64,000 bases of DNA from Symbiodinium sp. CCMP2592 (Eukaryota; Sar; Dinophyceae; Suessiales; Symbiodiniaceae): NCBI GenBank assembly GCA_905221615.1, contig CAJNDT010003835.1, forward strand, positions 186,001-250,000, given 5' to 3'. A program made the position numbers and the translations under genes. Of the stretch, positions 11,295 to 23,875 are shown piece by piece; the stretch's first letter is position 1; each line of letters opens with the position of its first letter. A model generated the notes under the pieces. It saw only the letters and a program-made list of their open reading frames with translations. It searched no databases and was not told the DNA's origin.

Positions 11295-11379
11295 CTTTGG
11301 GCTGAGCTTTGATTTTACACCGCCTGCTACAACTCAAAGTCTTCGCATGCTGATTCGGAGCGAAGCCGGGCCTTCCATA

Positions 11380-11469
11380 CCCAAAGGGTCCAAGTATCAC
11401 TGTGGGACATTCTGATAGGGTATTTTGGGGGTCTAAGTATATACTATAATGATACTTGGACTTTTTGGG
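11380..11469. mobile_element. Small inverted-repeat element with ATA duplication
   Basis: Left CCCAAAGGGTCCAAGTATCA, right complement TGATACTTGGACTTTTTGGG. Flanked on both sides by ATA. 90 bp, non-coding. Confidence 0.6.
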
Positions 11470-12452
11470 ATAAGTACTGAGTACGCGCAGTTCTGCTACG
11501 TGCATACTCTTCGTGCAGCTCAAAAGTCCTCTTACTATGGTAGCGAGTGCCAGGAGACTAAAAGCAGTTTGTCATCGCCCTGCAAGCAGGCGCGTCGAGG
11601 GTTCACTTCCGGCGACGTGTGCTGCTTTGTGCATTGACTGAGGTTTTGACGCTTTTGCGTACAGTGGAGTGGTTTATGCTGGAACGGTGCCGCGTGATCA
11701 CCACGGAGAGGATGTGCAAAGGTGGCGGGTTTCGAGTTAAGGGCCCGAAACCCTGAAGTCAAAACCCTAGACCTTGCCAGGCATGTCCGAGAGTGATTGT
11801 CAAAACACACTCGAAAACGAAAGAGCCCATTGAAAAAGCAAGCTCAACTGGAAGAGTAGCAGCCAGGGACTCGAAGTTCCATGGATATGCCAGAGGATTT
11901 GATTCTTCCATGCCTTGGATTGTACGGTGCCGACCAAGTCTAAAGCCAAAAACCCTTGTAAGAGCTGCCTGTTGAGCCCTTAACTTCCCAACATGCCCCC
12001 AACCCGAAACCCTAAATCCCTAAATCTTCAAGCTCTCACTACAGGCCCAAGTAAGCCCGGAACCTTCAGAACCGAAGTTAGCACGATAACATCCAGCCGT
12101 GTGGGACGCCCAAGCTCACCCAAAAAAATTCAAACCCCAACCTTGGGCAGTTGGGCGGGTGGGAAAGACCCAAACACCCCAAATACCCCAAACCCTAAAT
12201 CCTGAACTTAAACCCTAAGCCCAAAAAATCCTAAACCGTTTCAACATCTTACAAGGCATGAGCCGTCTCGGCAGTAGCGGAAACAGCCCTAAGCAAAATC
12301 CTAAACCCCGAACCCTAAATCCTAAACCCTAAACCCTCAGCTAACGAAGCAACCCGAACCCGAGCCTGCTTCTGCAGACCTTGCCAGGCTTGTCCGAGTG
12401 CGAGTGTTAAAAAACCCTAAGCCCAAACCCTTACCCTTCACCCTGAACTACA

Positions 12453-12562
12453 CTTGGAGGTTCATCGGTAGTTACAAGTGGGGTTATAAGTCCCTGAATA
12501 TGGGTTATAACTATAGTTACCCTACTTATAACTCCACTTGCAACTACCCATCAACCTCCAAG
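12453..12562. mobile_element. MITE family D copy 1
   Basis: Ends CTTGGAGGTTCATCGGTAGT and the complement ...ACTACCCATCAACCTCCAAG. The inner part TTATAAGTCCCT...GGGTTATAACTATAGTTA is shared by the family. Confidence 0.8.
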
Positions 12563-12596
12563 TAGACGTAGACCCTAAGCCCTATACCCTTATAGA

Positions 12597-12661
12597 AGCC
12601 CTATAGATCCCTTTAAAGGGACCCTTAAAGGAACCCTTGTAACTACCCATGAACCTCCAAG
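12597..12661. repeat. CCCTTTAAAGGG block plus half copy of family D
   Basis: TATAGATCCCTTTAAAGGGA (a block also present inside copies at 35100, 39188 and 53630), followed by a single right end of family D (CTACCCATGAACCTCCAAG). Confidence 0.6.
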
Positions 12662-12744
12662 CACCGCTCTTTCGGCGTGGGTTCGGCTCTGAAGCGCAAC
12701 CCCCTGGGGCCGCCGACAGATGCGCGGGTCTCAGACTCAAAGGC

Positions 12745-12853
12745 GGGTGGCTGTCAAAACTTAGGGTTCCTGCTTGGGTCCTCAGTGTAGTACGGCACCT
12801 ATTTTTTTAAGGGTAATCACCCAAAAAGGGACCCTAATTTTGACAAGCCACCC
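12745..12853. mobile_element. MITE family F copy 1
   Basis: Ends GGGTGGCTGTCAAAACTTAG and TTTTGACAAGCCACCC, with the inner landmark TACGGCACCTA. Flanks AGGC/AGGT look like a 4-bp duplication with one change. Confidence 0.75.
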
Positions 12854-12887
12854 AGGTTTTAGGGCTTCAGGGTTCCAGGGGCGGTCC

Positions 12888-13004
12888 AAAGTAGAAGCCA
12901 GAAAGCTGGAACATCAGTATCCTCGTGCCGTCAAGGTCAAGCATAGCGGAGCCAAGTGCTAATCATCCTAAATCTATGTTCCAACTTTCTGAGGTTCACT
13001 GTAG
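12888..13004. mobile_element. MITE family C copy 2 (diverged)
   Basis: AGTAGAAGCCAGAAAGCTGG at the left and TGTTCCAACTTTCTGAGGTT, then CACTGTA, at the right. The centre differs from copy 1. Confidence 0.65.
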
Positions 13005-14408
13005 GGGTTTAGGGTTTTCGGGTTTAGGGTGTGGTCGAGTGTTCATCCTGGCAGAGTCGCTCGGGATACTTTCTTGGTTTGATCTTTTATGGGTACCCGG
13101 CAGTTCGAAGAGGCCTGGATGCAAACAGGGTTTCGGGATAGCTGGATTTACAGGGAAGGGGATAGTTAAGAAGAGCTCTCCCGCTGTCCACAGCGAGAGT
13201 CCAAGGTCAAAGATAATCTTGAGCTGTAGGGTTTCGCCAGGAAGAAACCCAAATAAATGCCAGCATGATTCCTCAGCGTTCCTTCTTCTGGATCCCAAAG
13301 CAGCACAGACAAGCATGAACAACCCTCATAAACCAACACGAAACCAGGCAACCTTGAACATGCTTCCCTCATAAACCCACAAAAAACCAGGCCACCTTAA
13401 ACATGCTTCCGAACTTAACACCTGTAGCTAGGTTGAAAATAAGACCCATACAAAACTCCGAAAATTGCACAAGCCACAGCTGAGGTGGCCATGATGGCCA
13501 CGCCGGCCTCCTTTGCGCAGGTGAAGCTGGCAAGCTTTAACTTTAGTCGAGGATAATGGGGGCCGTCGGCAAAGGAGTAGGCGTGGGAGGAGGAGGAGGA
13601 GGAGTCATAGTAATAGCGGTGGCAGTCTTGGTGGTAGTGGTACCGGAAGCGGCACTGGTATGGGTTGTGTTATATCAGAGGCTCTTGTAAAACGACAGGC
13701 AGATGAAACAATGCTGCAGATTGCAAGTCTCAACATCAAGCATCCGCACCACATGGAATCGTTTCCATACTGGTGCTGCAACACGTGAGCACGATGTTGC
13801 AGGAGAAGTAGGGATAATGCTAGCCGTATATTGGCAAGAAATGCCTGCAGTCTCATCTGACTGAGGTGCCCCCCAAATCCCTTGATCGAATGCTGCGCCA
13901 AGGCTTTCGTGTCTTCATCACGCAGTATCAAATTGGTAGCCATGCTATGCCTCACGATTCCTCATCATAGCCATAGTATACCCCACCGCCTAAAAAATTC
14001 GTTCTACTCATGTAAGGCTTTATACTATAAAACCCCCAAACGTTCAGGCCCCGGTTGCCGGGCGGATGGTACCCCTGATCCTTTCCTGCAGCCCTGAGCT
14101 GTAAAGTCGCAAGCCTTAGATGCCTTGGGGTTTAGGGTTGAGGGTTTAGGGGTGAGGGTTCAGGGTTTAGGATTTGTAGGGTTCAGGGTTTAGGGTTTTG
14201 GGTGTAAAAAAGGAACCCCAAAACCCGAAACCCTAAACTGTCGAGTCGCAAGCCTTGCAAGGGCCAAGCTCCTCTAAGCCCGAAACTCTGAAAGCTGCTT
14301 GCACACCAAGAATGGACCTGCGAGGCATCACTTCCGATATCGATGCACCGACTACTCTTCATACTCTCTACTACTACATGCAGCGGCCCGAGAACCTGCT
14401 TGCATCTA

Positions 14409-14517
14409 CCCAGAGAGCCCAATACCCCTTAATTAAGGAATATACCTTAAACTATAAGGGGATACATATTATAATGTAAGCTATATTCCGTAATTCAGGA
14501 GTATTGGGCTCTCTGGG
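14409..14517. mobile_element. MITE family E copy 1
   Basis: Perfectly paired ends CCCAGAGAGCCCAATACCCC...ATTGGGCTCTCTGGG with TTAATTAAGGAATAT arms. TA on both sides (2-bp target duplication). Confidence 0.9.
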
Positions 14518-14559
14518 TAGGTGCTGGTGGGCTAAAGTCAGGTCTGAGAGGGTACTATA

Positions 14560-14655
14560 GTGGCCTCAATAATTGCCAATACTATTCTGGGGGGTTCCTT
14601 ATCATAATTATAGTATATGGGCTCCGAAACCTTATTCTAATTATTAAGGCCCCTA
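14560..14655. mobile_element. MITE family A copy 3
   Basis: GGCCTCAATAATTGCCAATA at the left, TTCCTTATCATAATTATAGT inside, and AATTATTAAGGCCCCT at the right. Confidence 0.8.
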
Positions 14656-15120
14656 TTGTATTTCGGACAACACTGGGCCCCAGTACAGATCCCTCATCGC
14701 TGGATCGTTGCTAACCGCTCCGTCAGAGTTCTTCGTCTAGACCCCATCATTGCCTGGCTGGAGCGTGTTAGAATATCAGGGGCCCTTTAATCTAGACCAC
14801 CCCACCAAAACAGTATCTAATCTTCAGAACCCTACATGATCAAGTCAGGCTCTGAAGTGGAGCTGCGTTTTGTTAAACTCGTGCGGAGCAATGGCAAGGG
14901 TTTCATGGTCAGGGAGAATTACGCAGAGTACACCTGGGACCGAAAACGCTACATAAATGCATAGCGGGGTGATTGTTTCAGGCGCTTGAGCGGAGCTCCT
15001 TGTCAGGTCTTTTCCAGCTGGTGTGCAAACACTGCGTCTGTATTGGGTGTTACGTAGTGTTAGGTTCTTAGATGGTATGTGCTTGGGTCTGCTGTTGCTT
15101 GTCGTGCGGCTGTTCACAGA

Positions 15121-15223
15121 GGGGTTTCCGAAAATAGGGGGCCCTCATATATAGTACCCTAAATAGTATGAACCTTCTTATAAGGATTCCCAAATAAAGT
15201 AGCCCTAATTTTCGGAAATTCCC
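15121..15223. mobile_element. MITE family B copy 2
   Basis: Ends GGGGTTTCCGAAAATAGGGG and CCCTAATTTTCGGAAATTCC. Inner TAGTACCCTAAATAGTATGA and CTTCTTATAAGG as in the other copies. Confidence 0.85.
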
Positions 15224-16520
15224 ACATGCCGCTGAGCTGCCTAGCTTCGGACTTGTCGCATGGAGCCCGTGCCTGCCATGTGCGAGTGTGCAAGTCGAAA
15301 TGCATAGACTCAAAACCCCCAAGGAGCCCTCAGCAGAGCCGTATAAAGCCCTCAAGCCGAACCCTAGAAAGAGTGACAGAAGCCTCAAACCCCTAAACCC
15401 CAAGCCCTCAAACCGACCCTGAACCTTCCCGGTGGCAAATCCGAAACCCAGAAGTCCCAATCCCGAAAGACCGAGACAACGATTCCAAGGCATGGCGCCT
15501 TCAATGGCAATGCCCGGGCCTTGGGGGGGGATTAGGGTTTTGTTCAGGGTGTGGGGAGGTGCTTGATTAGTGGTACGTAAGGGTTATAAGCAAGTAAACT
15601 CTTGTACTAACCCACAAGGACTTAGAACTCCACTTATAGCTGCTCATGATCCTGCAAGCATGGGTTCTTGTATTCCTAGTGTTCGGGGTCTACGTTGGTT
15701 GGCTCTCGTACGTTTCTGCAACTCCCGTCCCAGGGCAACAGGCCCGAAAGCCGAAGTCCGAAATATCACATACAACACGAGGGGTTTTCTAGGATTCTCA
15801 CACGGCTTCCAGGTTCGACCAGCTCCTCCATGATTCAGTTGCTTCGGAAGGTTAGGGTTACTGCCACGAGTGCAGCGGCTCTGACATCCGACATCCAGGC
15901 GGGCATATACGTGCAAAAGGAGTTTTGTAGACTGATCCTGTGTTGAGCCTGTCATGGAATCGTTGCACCTCGTCTGCAACCGTCGAAGGAAAACCGCCCA
16001 TTCAGCCCTTGAAAGCCCGAAATCTCTTAACTCCAAGACCTCGAGCCCTGAAGCCCTTAAAGACTTCAATCGCGCAAGACCCACGTTCCAAGGCCGTGGC
16101 ACGCACAACCTCGTGGCCGAATTCACCTGGAGGCCTGCAGCCCAAGACCATGAAGGTCCATACTAGATAGTCAGACAGGCCTAAACAAAGTCTAATCCCG
16201 AGTAGCCTACCCGTGGCACCTTCATCCGGCTGGTCGGGTTTGTGCTTATGCGGAATTGCTTCTGTCAGAGGGTCAAGCTTTCGTTGAGGCATCCAGCTGT
16301 CGGAAACTCCCAGCTTTAAAAGTAAAGCACGCCGAACCCTCAGCGCGGAAATGCACCGCATACTCTTTAGGGTTTAGGGTTAAGCGCTTTGGGTTTCGAC
16401 TTTAGGTTCTAAAGGTTTAGTAAAAAGGCCTAGGGTAGTACGGGTTTCAATCAAGGGTTTAGGGTTCAGGGTTGCGTCCTAAACTCCTAAGCCCTAAGGA
16501 AGCCAACTCCGCTTTGGCAG

Positions 16521-16586
16521 GTGGGACAAGAAGTGGCACCGGAGGACAAGGCTTACCGCGGATATCGATCCGGGGAGACAGATATA
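16521..16586 (+). CDS. Candidate exon, unknown
   Basis: After TTTGGCAG|G one frame reads VGQEVAPEDKAYRGYRSGET, then DIW, running directly into a family A element at 16587. Coding-like composition, no family recognised. Confidence 0.28.
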
Positions 16587-16688
16587 TGGGGGCCTAAATA
16601 AATACCCATACTATTTTTTGGGCAGGTCCTTATTATGGTTATAGTATAATATACGCCAAAACCCTACTCTAGTTATGAAGGCCCCTAT
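16587..16688. mobile_element. MITE family A copy 4
   Basis: GGGGGCCTAAATAAATACCC, then TACTATTTTTTGGG, TCCTTATTATGGTTATAGTA, and an end TTATGAAGGCCCCT. Confidence 0.8.
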
Positions 16689-17852
16689 GTCACGTTAGTA
16701 TCAAGGTTACTTTAAAGGTTTCTATACAGATTACTGCGAGGGTTGCTATATGGAGTTCGGGCTTCTATTGAGACTTTGGGCTTTGGGGTCAGAGTCTCTT
16801 ATAAAAAGCCTGAAGACTCTAAACCCACCAAGCCTCGCGCATGCTCACAGCGAGCCTTTTGTTCTTCCAGGTTTAGAGTGTCGGGGTTCTTTCAAGGGAG
16901 AAACCCCCCTTAAAGGGCTCCTTGTGGAGCTTGCTACGCTAAGCCCCACAACTCTAAACTCGAAACCCTAAGCCGTAAAGCGTGTCCGAGTGTGAGTCTC
17001 AAAACCCTGTAGCAGGTGGGGGAGAAAGCCTAAACCCCTTAACCCCAAACCCGAAACCCTGAACTCCTGAAGCCCGAAACCCCGAAACCCAAAATCAGGG
17101 AAGGACTGGGATCCTCCTGACCTCGCGGAAGCTTCAAAGCTTCGGCCACAAATGTGGGCGGCCTTAGAGGGATCAGGGTTGAGGGTCCAAGGTTTAAGGT
17201 GCTGGGTGTAGGGTTTAGGGTGAAGGTGTAGGGTTTTTGTGGGTTGTGGCAAGCCAGCTGCAAAAAGGGGTTTAGGGTGTAAAAGGTCTTGGGGGATTCG
17301 GTTCTAGAGCGTAGGGTTGCGACGCACAAAAGGTTTGCAGGATGCCGAGAATGATTGAGAAGGATTGGAATGAGCTATCTCGCTCGTTTCGAACTTTAGG
17401 GTTAGAGCTTCGGGTCTTAGAAGGTTTAGATGTGGGGTTTGGGGATCCTGAAGGTGGCAGAGGCAGGTCGTCTATCCCTTCTTTTTTGCGATTGGGTTTC
17501 AGCTTCGGTTGAGGTTTAAACGCAACTGGTGTTTGATGAAAACGTGGCTTTGAGCAGGATCGTGAGGGATGTCTCAAAACTTCCCGAAACGCCAGGTTTC
17601 ACGAGGGCCACTCACTTGCAGCACAGTTTGCTTGCCTCTTTTCTGTGCCGATGCATCAATCTGCCTTCCCGAGCAAGAGAATACACTTCTCTTCGGGGGT
17701 GTGGCTTTTCTTAGGTTCAAGTTGCGGGATGCCGGAGCGCTTTCGGGACGGCAAGGGTGGGTTATGCCTTCGACATCTTCGCAGTTTTCCAATAAAAATG
17801 AAGTGAACCATCAGACGTCCCGAACCCGGGTGCGAACCCGAGTGCCGGGTAG

Positions 17853-17879
17853 AACTGTGCCCTTATTAAGGGCACAGTT
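17853..17879. other. Perfect short hairpin
   Basis: AACTGTGCCCTTA, then TTAAGGGCACAGTT: a near-perfect 27-bp palindrome. No T-run follows, so it is not an obvious terminator. Confidence 0.5.
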
Positions 17880-18639
17880 AAATTCACCCACACGGCGCAC
17901 ACGCTAAATCCTTAAATCCTGATGTTTGGCTGAGGTAGCTTCCATTTGTTGTTTGACTTGATTGATGTCGGCTGTGTGACGCCATCTTAGTTTCTACCGC
18001 GCCTCAGTGCCGAGTTCTGGGAGCGTGAATCCTAAACGAACAGCCGGCAAACCAAGTACTATTCATATTGCCAGTATAATGTTCATGGCTATGGTTACTA
18101 TCTTTGTTCGTAGTGCTATCACTGCAACATTTTCCATAGCTCTTATTGTTGCTATGAGTACGATTGGTTAAACCCATATGCAAGCACAAACGCTAGCAGC
18201 AACGAACTCCAGAGAGAGCGCACCATTCGTGCTGGACGGTCCAGGCAAGGACGACGAATGCGGGCCCAAAGCCTCAGAGAAGGCTTGCCTGAGGTTTAGG
18301 GTCTAGGGTTTGGGGTTTTAAGGTGAGAAGAGATAGGGTTTAGGAGACTTTTTGGATGTCCCAACTAACTATGGAAACTTGAGCCAAATGTCTGTTTCAG
18401 ATCGGAGTACAGACCGGAGGTTTAGCGCTCGTTTCGCCGCTTTGTTGTAGTTTCGGCTTTGCTGCATGGTTGACGGCTCTTTTTGACTGGTTCGATTGTG
18501 GATGGCGTTTTGCCTCGGGCCTTCTCCTGTTTGCCGTGCATTTGTCGTTCTGATTCGGTCTGCTTTTGCGCTTATCGTTGCTGCTACGGCTTCTGTGTGC
18601 GAGCTGCATCAGTACCGTAAGTCGTGATACCACCACCCC

Positions 18640-18905
18640 ACCACGATGACGAGGACGAGGACGACCCGAGGACGACGACTACTATACTATCTACAACTAA
18701 CCGGCTCTTGCCTACTCCCACATCTCTCAGCACCTGTTACCACCTACTCCCACCTACTCCCACCTTCTACCACCTACCACACCTACTGCCGCCTACTACC
18801 ACCTGTTACCAGCTGACCCCTGACATCCTCAGCTCCAACACCCCACAGCTCCTAATAGTAGTAATATTAGTAATAGTAGCAATATTAGTAATAGTAGTAA
18901 TAGTA
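18640..18905. repeat. Imperfect CCACCTACT/GTAATA low-complexity tract
   Basis: Repeated CCCACCTACT words followed by TAGTAATAGTAG words. The open frame across it is Thr/Pro/Leu-rich and not a convincing gene. Confidence 0.65.
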
Positions 18906-18949
18906 CTCAAGAACCAGAAACCCTAAACCCCGAAATCACTTAAATTCTA

Positions 18950-20330
18950 ACACCCTAACTACTCTGACAGCCCTCAAAACTCCAAAAGCTTAAACCCTAA
19001 ACCAAAACGTCCTACTTCCCCAATCTAAGCCGCATTTTATCGGCCAGGCCTGGCCACAGGGTGAAGGCGCGCCCAGGAGTTTCAAGAGCATCTGCGTTGC
19101 ACACGGGATGGTTTCCATAAGGCATTATTTAGACTTCTTGTGGGTTTAGGACAGGGCCGGTTGTTTTTCGGCTTGACGGGTTTATTTTAGAGCTTTGGAA
19201 GGGTTTCTATCAGAGCTTTATACGGTTCTGTCCAAACTTGATACGTTGCGTCCATGGCTTCAGACATGGGACCGAAGAGGATCTACTTCTTAGTTGCTGG
19301 TAGTGCAAGTCCTGCCAACCTGTGCGTCCTACTGTCCGCTAGGCATAGCCCTTGCCCAGAAATCCTAAACCACAATACTGGAAAGGTTCCCCAGATTGTA
19401 GGTTCTAAGTACTGGAATCCTACTCTCTAAATACATCCCTTTCGAACCTGGAACCTGGACAAGCAACGCCTGCGTCGTCCGAGTTGCGAGAGTCCAACAC
19501 ATCCCACAGAGGGTTTTTTAGGGTTCTTAATAGGGGAGTGTGTGTTTGGCTAGACCCACCGGGCGGCTGGACAAAGAGGCCTGTTGCAAAAAGGGCTAAG
19601 GACTCTAGAGCCGCAAAACTGTGTGCAGGTCCAGACAACTCGGACCGTGCACCCAGCTTCTTCCAGGTGGACCAGCCGGCGAGCCCAGATTTTATTGGGT
19701 AGGCCCCAAAACAGTGGCCCGAATACGTAGGGCGTTGACAGGGTTGTGTAGGGGTTTAGGAAAACCGGCGACAGTATCCCAACACAGTTCCCTGTTGTAC
19801 CGCCCGAAACCCGATTGTAATTATCGCCCTTAAGTTGCGCGAAACTGGTGTGTAAAAGGCGCGAGTCTTGTCAAGGAGTGGCTGCATCACCTGCCCTAAA
19901 CCTGTACTCTATCTAAGCCCTAGCCCGTTATGTGCTCTTTCGTTTTGTTTCGTCCTGTCCCACGTGAGGCGGGCAATTGGAGTACTGAGTAGGGATGTGG
20001 AAGTGCCACAGGCCTGGAGCGTAGCTTGGCAGTGCTTCCAGAAACATCCTAACCTAAATTGCCCGAATGAGATCTGCAGTGCTTGCTGTGGCTTTCGATG
20101 CGGGAGCCAAAAATTTCACCAAAAAGCCCAGACCTTTTCGGTTAATTACCATTCTCATAATCTCAGGGCCATGCAGTCCGTCAAGGGCTCGGACGACGAA
20201 GTCGCTGAAGGCGCGTGTAATCACGATTATCTTTTTCCGATTAAGTGCTGGAGGTTAGGGGTTAAACAAAGGAGGTTTTGGGTTGGGGTAAAGATGTACC
20301 TGCGGTCTGTTTTTGGAGTTGAATGAAATT
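18950..20330. other. No clear gene; one 152-codon open frame
   Basis: A plus-strand frame at 19868-20326 has mixed composition with several Cys (NPNEICSACCGF-like region) and could hold an exon near 20000-20240. No acceptor/donor pair or family could be assigned. Confidence 0.3.
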
Positions 20331-20404
20331 CTCAAGCAGCGTATGTGACAGCAGGAATTTGATCACCAACGTCGAAGGAGGCAGACCGACGGATGTACAG
20401 ATAC

Positions 20405-20503
20405 ATAAAAGAATATCAACCAACATTACCGCTACTACCATGACGGCTACTACTGCTACTACTTCTACCACCACAACTAATACTACTACCACTACTACCA
20501 CTA

Positions 20504-20550
<47 letters not shown>

Positions 20551-20756
20551 GCTACTACTACTACTACTACTACTACGACGGCTGCTACTGCTACTACTAC
20601 TGTTGCTACTGCTACTACTACTACTGTTGCTGCTGCTACTACAACTGCTACTACGGCTGCTACTGCTACTGCTGCTGCTGCTGCTACTACTACCACTACC
20701 ACTACCCTTCCACTACCACTACCACTGTCACTACCACTACGACTACGACTACAGTA
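20405..20756. repeat. ACT/GCT trinucleotide microsatellite
   Basis: More than 100 ACT-type triplets with GCT and ACC variants. The 144- and 167-codon frames across it are poly-Thr, poly-Val and poly-Ala artefacts. Confidence 0.9.
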
Positions 20757-20865
20757 GAAGCCCAAAAGTTGGAAACCCCATAGCCTCAGTCCTTAAGAGT
20801 AATGCATAGGGAATCCCAGCACTATTTGGCTTTAACCCGGTTTCCAACTTTTTGGGGTTTACTGT
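20751..20865. mobile_element. MITE family C copy 3, inside the ACT microsatellite
   Basis: Left ACAGTAGAAGCCCAAAAGTT, then GGAAACC; right GGTTTCCAACTTTTTGGGGT, then TTACTGT. ACT triplets continue on both sides, so the element landed in the microsatellite. Confidence 0.75.
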
Positions 20866-21216
20866 ACTGCTACTACTACCACCATTTCGACGACGATGCA
20901 TGTATGCATGTATGTGTATGTATGTAGTGTATCTCGCCATATGACTGCATGATGCAATGACTGCGAACCATGAACCTCATCTGGCGAGCGCGGTTGTGAG
21001 AGCACATGCCCTTCTGGTAGCCCCAGGTGTAGCTCTCATTGTTGTTGTTGTTGTTGCCAGTTGTAAGTTTCACCGGCTGTTATTCCCACACCGAGTCGCC
21101 GTTCATATTTGTCTCCCCGCAACTTTTGGCGGTCTGTCACTATACTTTATTGTAAACTTTTCTGCCGTTCTTTTTTGAAGCTTCTCCGACCTCTTGCAAA
21201 GTCGCAGTTCGCAGCA

Positions 21217-21436
21217 ACCCTAAACCCTACATAAACGCCTTAAACCCTAAACTCCCGAAACCCCCTAAACCCCCCAAACCCTCAACGGCCCCTAAACTAA
21301 ACCCTAAACCCCCTAAACCCTCAACCCCTAAACCCCCCAAAACCCTGAACGGCCCCTAAACTGAACCCCAACACCCCCCAAAACCCCCCAAAACCCACCC
21401 AAAACCCTAAACCCGTAACGGCCCTAAACTAACCTT
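21217..21436 (-). repeat. Telomere-like tract, C strand, degenerate
   Basis: AAACCCTAAACCCCC words over about 220 bp with frequent one-base changes. Confidence 0.8.
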
Positions 21437-21461
21437 AAACCCCCTTCTAAAAACATCACAG

Positions 21462-21572
21462 GCCCCAAGCCCTCCGCCCCTGCGCGAGGCTCGGAGGTGG
21501 AGGCGCAGCACAGCATGCCCGAGGTCTCCCCGGAGCTCGCCGCGGAGGAGGACGCCGAGGCCCAGCTTTTCG
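21462..21572 (+). CDS. Candidate exon, very high third-position GC
   Basis: After CATCACAG|G the frame reads GPKPSAPARGSEVEAQHSMP, then EVSPELAAEEDAEAQLF. Nearly every codon ends in G or C, sharply different from the AT-rich telomere-like flanks. Acidic, probably disordered. Possible donor GA or GT at about 21573. No family recognised. Confidence 0.5.
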
Positions 21573-22442
21573 GAGTTTCTTCCTTGAGTTTTAGGGTTTG
21601 GGGTTCATACTCTGGGGAGAGAGAGAGAGAGAGACTGACAGGGAGGGTGTAGGGTTAAGGTTTTGGGGTTTTGCGTTTGGGGTTTAGGGTTTTAGCCTTC
21701 CCATGTCGGCAGTTTAAGCGGATTGAAGCCCAGTCGAAGGATTTTGCATCTTCCAGCGCCTTTTTCCTGAACTCTGAACCTTGACACAGTTTGTTTGTGT
21801 TTCGGACCTTCGAAGCTTGCCCTTGCTTTTAAATCTAGGGAAGCGGTCGTCGCAGTCAGATTCCTTCCCTCTCAGAGCTGCCTCAACCCCCAAACTTTTC
21901 AGGGGTTTGGTCGAGTTCTGTTGAGGTTTGGTAACAGGGTTTCTTGATTTTCTACACTGTCTGTGGGGTTTCGGCTTCGGCTGTAGAGAATAGTTAGGGT
22001 CCAGTCGCTGTTTCTGGCAGTTGCCGAGCCCTCAAACCCTAACTAAGCTCTACAGCCTGAACCTTAGAGCAGTGTCAAAGAAAACCAAAGAGTTCTGAGA
22101 GGTTAAACCCTGAGCCCACAGACCCTAGATCCTGAGCAGGCGGTCCGGCGCCAGAGTTTCCTACCCCCCAAACTCTGTAGTGCCTTGAGCAATTCTAAGC
22201 CGGATGGCGAGTCCGAGTTGCGAGAGCGTCAACCGGAACTTTAAAACCCCAAATCCTAAAGCAGATCCCTTGCCATGCGAGAGGGAAATCCTAAACCGGG
22301 ACGCTAACCCTGTACCTAAACTTTTCAGGGTTTCCGAGACCCTAAACTGAAGCGGTGAGGTGGCAAGCGTTGGGGATGGCATCGTTCGCTGGCCACCCAG
22401 TTTGGTGCAAGGCTTCAGAAGTGAGGCTTCAAGGGGGTAGTA

Positions 22443-22539
22443 TAGGGCTTAATTCTGACCTATACTATTTTAAGGGGTTCTTTATTATAAGTAGAGTGTA
22501 GCGGGCCCCAAAACCCTATTCTAATTACTAAGCCTCCTG
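22443..22539. mobile_element. MITE family A copy 5
   Basis: TAGGGCTTAATTCTGACCTA, then TACTATTTTAAGGGG, and an end CTAATTACTAAGCCTCCTGCA. Confidence 0.75.
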
Positions 22540-22904
22540 CATTAAGGCTTCAGAAGTGGGGGCTTCCAGGGGAAAGTTTTGGGGTTTAGGGTTCGAGTTT
22601 CAGATGCCCTTGATCGGCGGATGCGAAAGCTGGCTCAGCACTGCAGCTGCTAGGGCTGCTTGCTCCAACTCCGGGCGAAGTGGAAAGTTCAGGGCTTCAA
22701 GGGGGTGTTCTGGGTTCAGGGTGTAGGGGGGAGAGTTCAGGGTTTGAGAGTGGGACGGTCAGGGAGCTTGTGGGGGGAACGTAAGGCCCCAACCCAAGTC
22801 CGTACTGCAACAAAGAGTGTTGACAGTTTAGAGCTCATTGTTTAGAGTTCTAGGTTGAGGATCTGGCTAGCCCCAAGCCCAGTGGCAAAAAGGGTGTAGT
22901 TCAG

Positions 22905-23240
22905 ATTTTTGGGAGGTGCAGTTTTGCTTTCACAATTTCGGTTTCTATGGACGGCCTGAGAGATTCAACCAAGCGCACACGGCGAATTCTTTTCAAAGCT
23001 CCCATTGTGACCCCAATCCCGAGCTCAATAAAATCCGTCAAGGCTGTACCCCCTGGAATGAACAACCCCGTGAAAGCCCCAAGGCACCAAGATATACAGT
23101 ACCTTCGGGAGCCCTTTAGAGAATCAGAAGCCCATGACCCTTCTCTAAGACCTTCTAACAAGAATGGTAATGAAATTAGTTTTTTCAAAGCCACAGTCAC
23201 GAGAAGACTGGTAATGCCAGTGAAAACTAGCCTTAAACCC
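22905..23240 (-). CDS. Candidate minus-strand coding block, possibly membrane-associated
   Basis: The minus strand is open for about 100 codons with a hydrophobic, Gly-rich stretch (LGAFTGLFIPGGTALTDFIE, then LGIGVTMGALKR) followed by a basic/helical region. It could be an exon of a membrane protein. The overlapping plus-strand frame (22947-23285) is Pro/Lys-rich and less convincing. No splice borders or family established. Confidence 0.3.
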
Positions 23241-23577
23241 GGAACCCTACATCCGACCTCTGAACCCTACATCACCAAACCCTAAACCGGGCTACCTAGG
23301 TGGGAGGGTAAAAACTTCCTAAACCCTAAACCCCCCCTAAACCGTGAGCGCCGAAACTGTCCTAAACCCTAAGCCCCCAAGACCCTCTAGGCCCTCTACA
23401 CCCTAAACCCTGAGGCAACGCGTCGCTTCTCCAGCTAAAGCCGGGAAAGATCTCGGCTCCAACCGCACCGCCAGCAGATGACAAGGAGTGGACAATATCT
23501 GCATATTCGGGTTTAGGGTCTAGGGTTCAATTTTTGGCGGGCATATACAAGTCTGTGCAAAAAAGGGGTCAATCATT

Positions 23578-23670
23578 GGGGTTTAGGGTTTAATTAGGGT
23601 TTAGGGCTTTATTTGGGTTTAGGGTTGAGGGTTTGATTAGGGTTCAGGGTTCAGGTTTAGGGTTTCTGCT
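23578..23670 (+). repeat. Telomere-like tract, G strand
   Basis: GGGTTTAGGGTTTAATTAGG words repeated several times. Confidence 0.7.
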
Positions 23671-23875
23671 AAAGGCTGTTAAGGTCTTCTGGGTGTAAGG
23701 TGATGTTTTTTTCTCTTGGGTCGCAAGAGATACAATAGCAGCGGGAAATTTTGCAGAAGTTGCAGATCGTCACTAAGATTATTGATTGTGGCCACTGCCA
23801 GGCCTGTCACTCTTCTTGCTACTGCTGCAGCCACTGCTAGTGACAGCGACGGAGAATAATGCTAGCAGCTAGAAA

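Larger units (their letters stand above)
13600..16500. other. No clear gene; mosaic with open frames of doubtful value
   Basis: A minus-strand frame of 116 codons (13605-13955) ends in a repeat-derived Pro/Leu tail; its first part (MATNLILRDEDTKALAQHSI...) might be an exon. A minus-strand 160-codon frame at 15644-16126 overlaps dispersed blocks and is probably chance. Neither has recognisable domains or clear splice borders. 15562-15660 looks like an eroded family D element. Confidence 0.4.

Noticed and set aside
20262..20765. 167-codon minus-strand poly-Val/Ala frame and 144-codon plus-strand poly-Thr frame
   Set aside because: Both are products of the ACT microsatellite.
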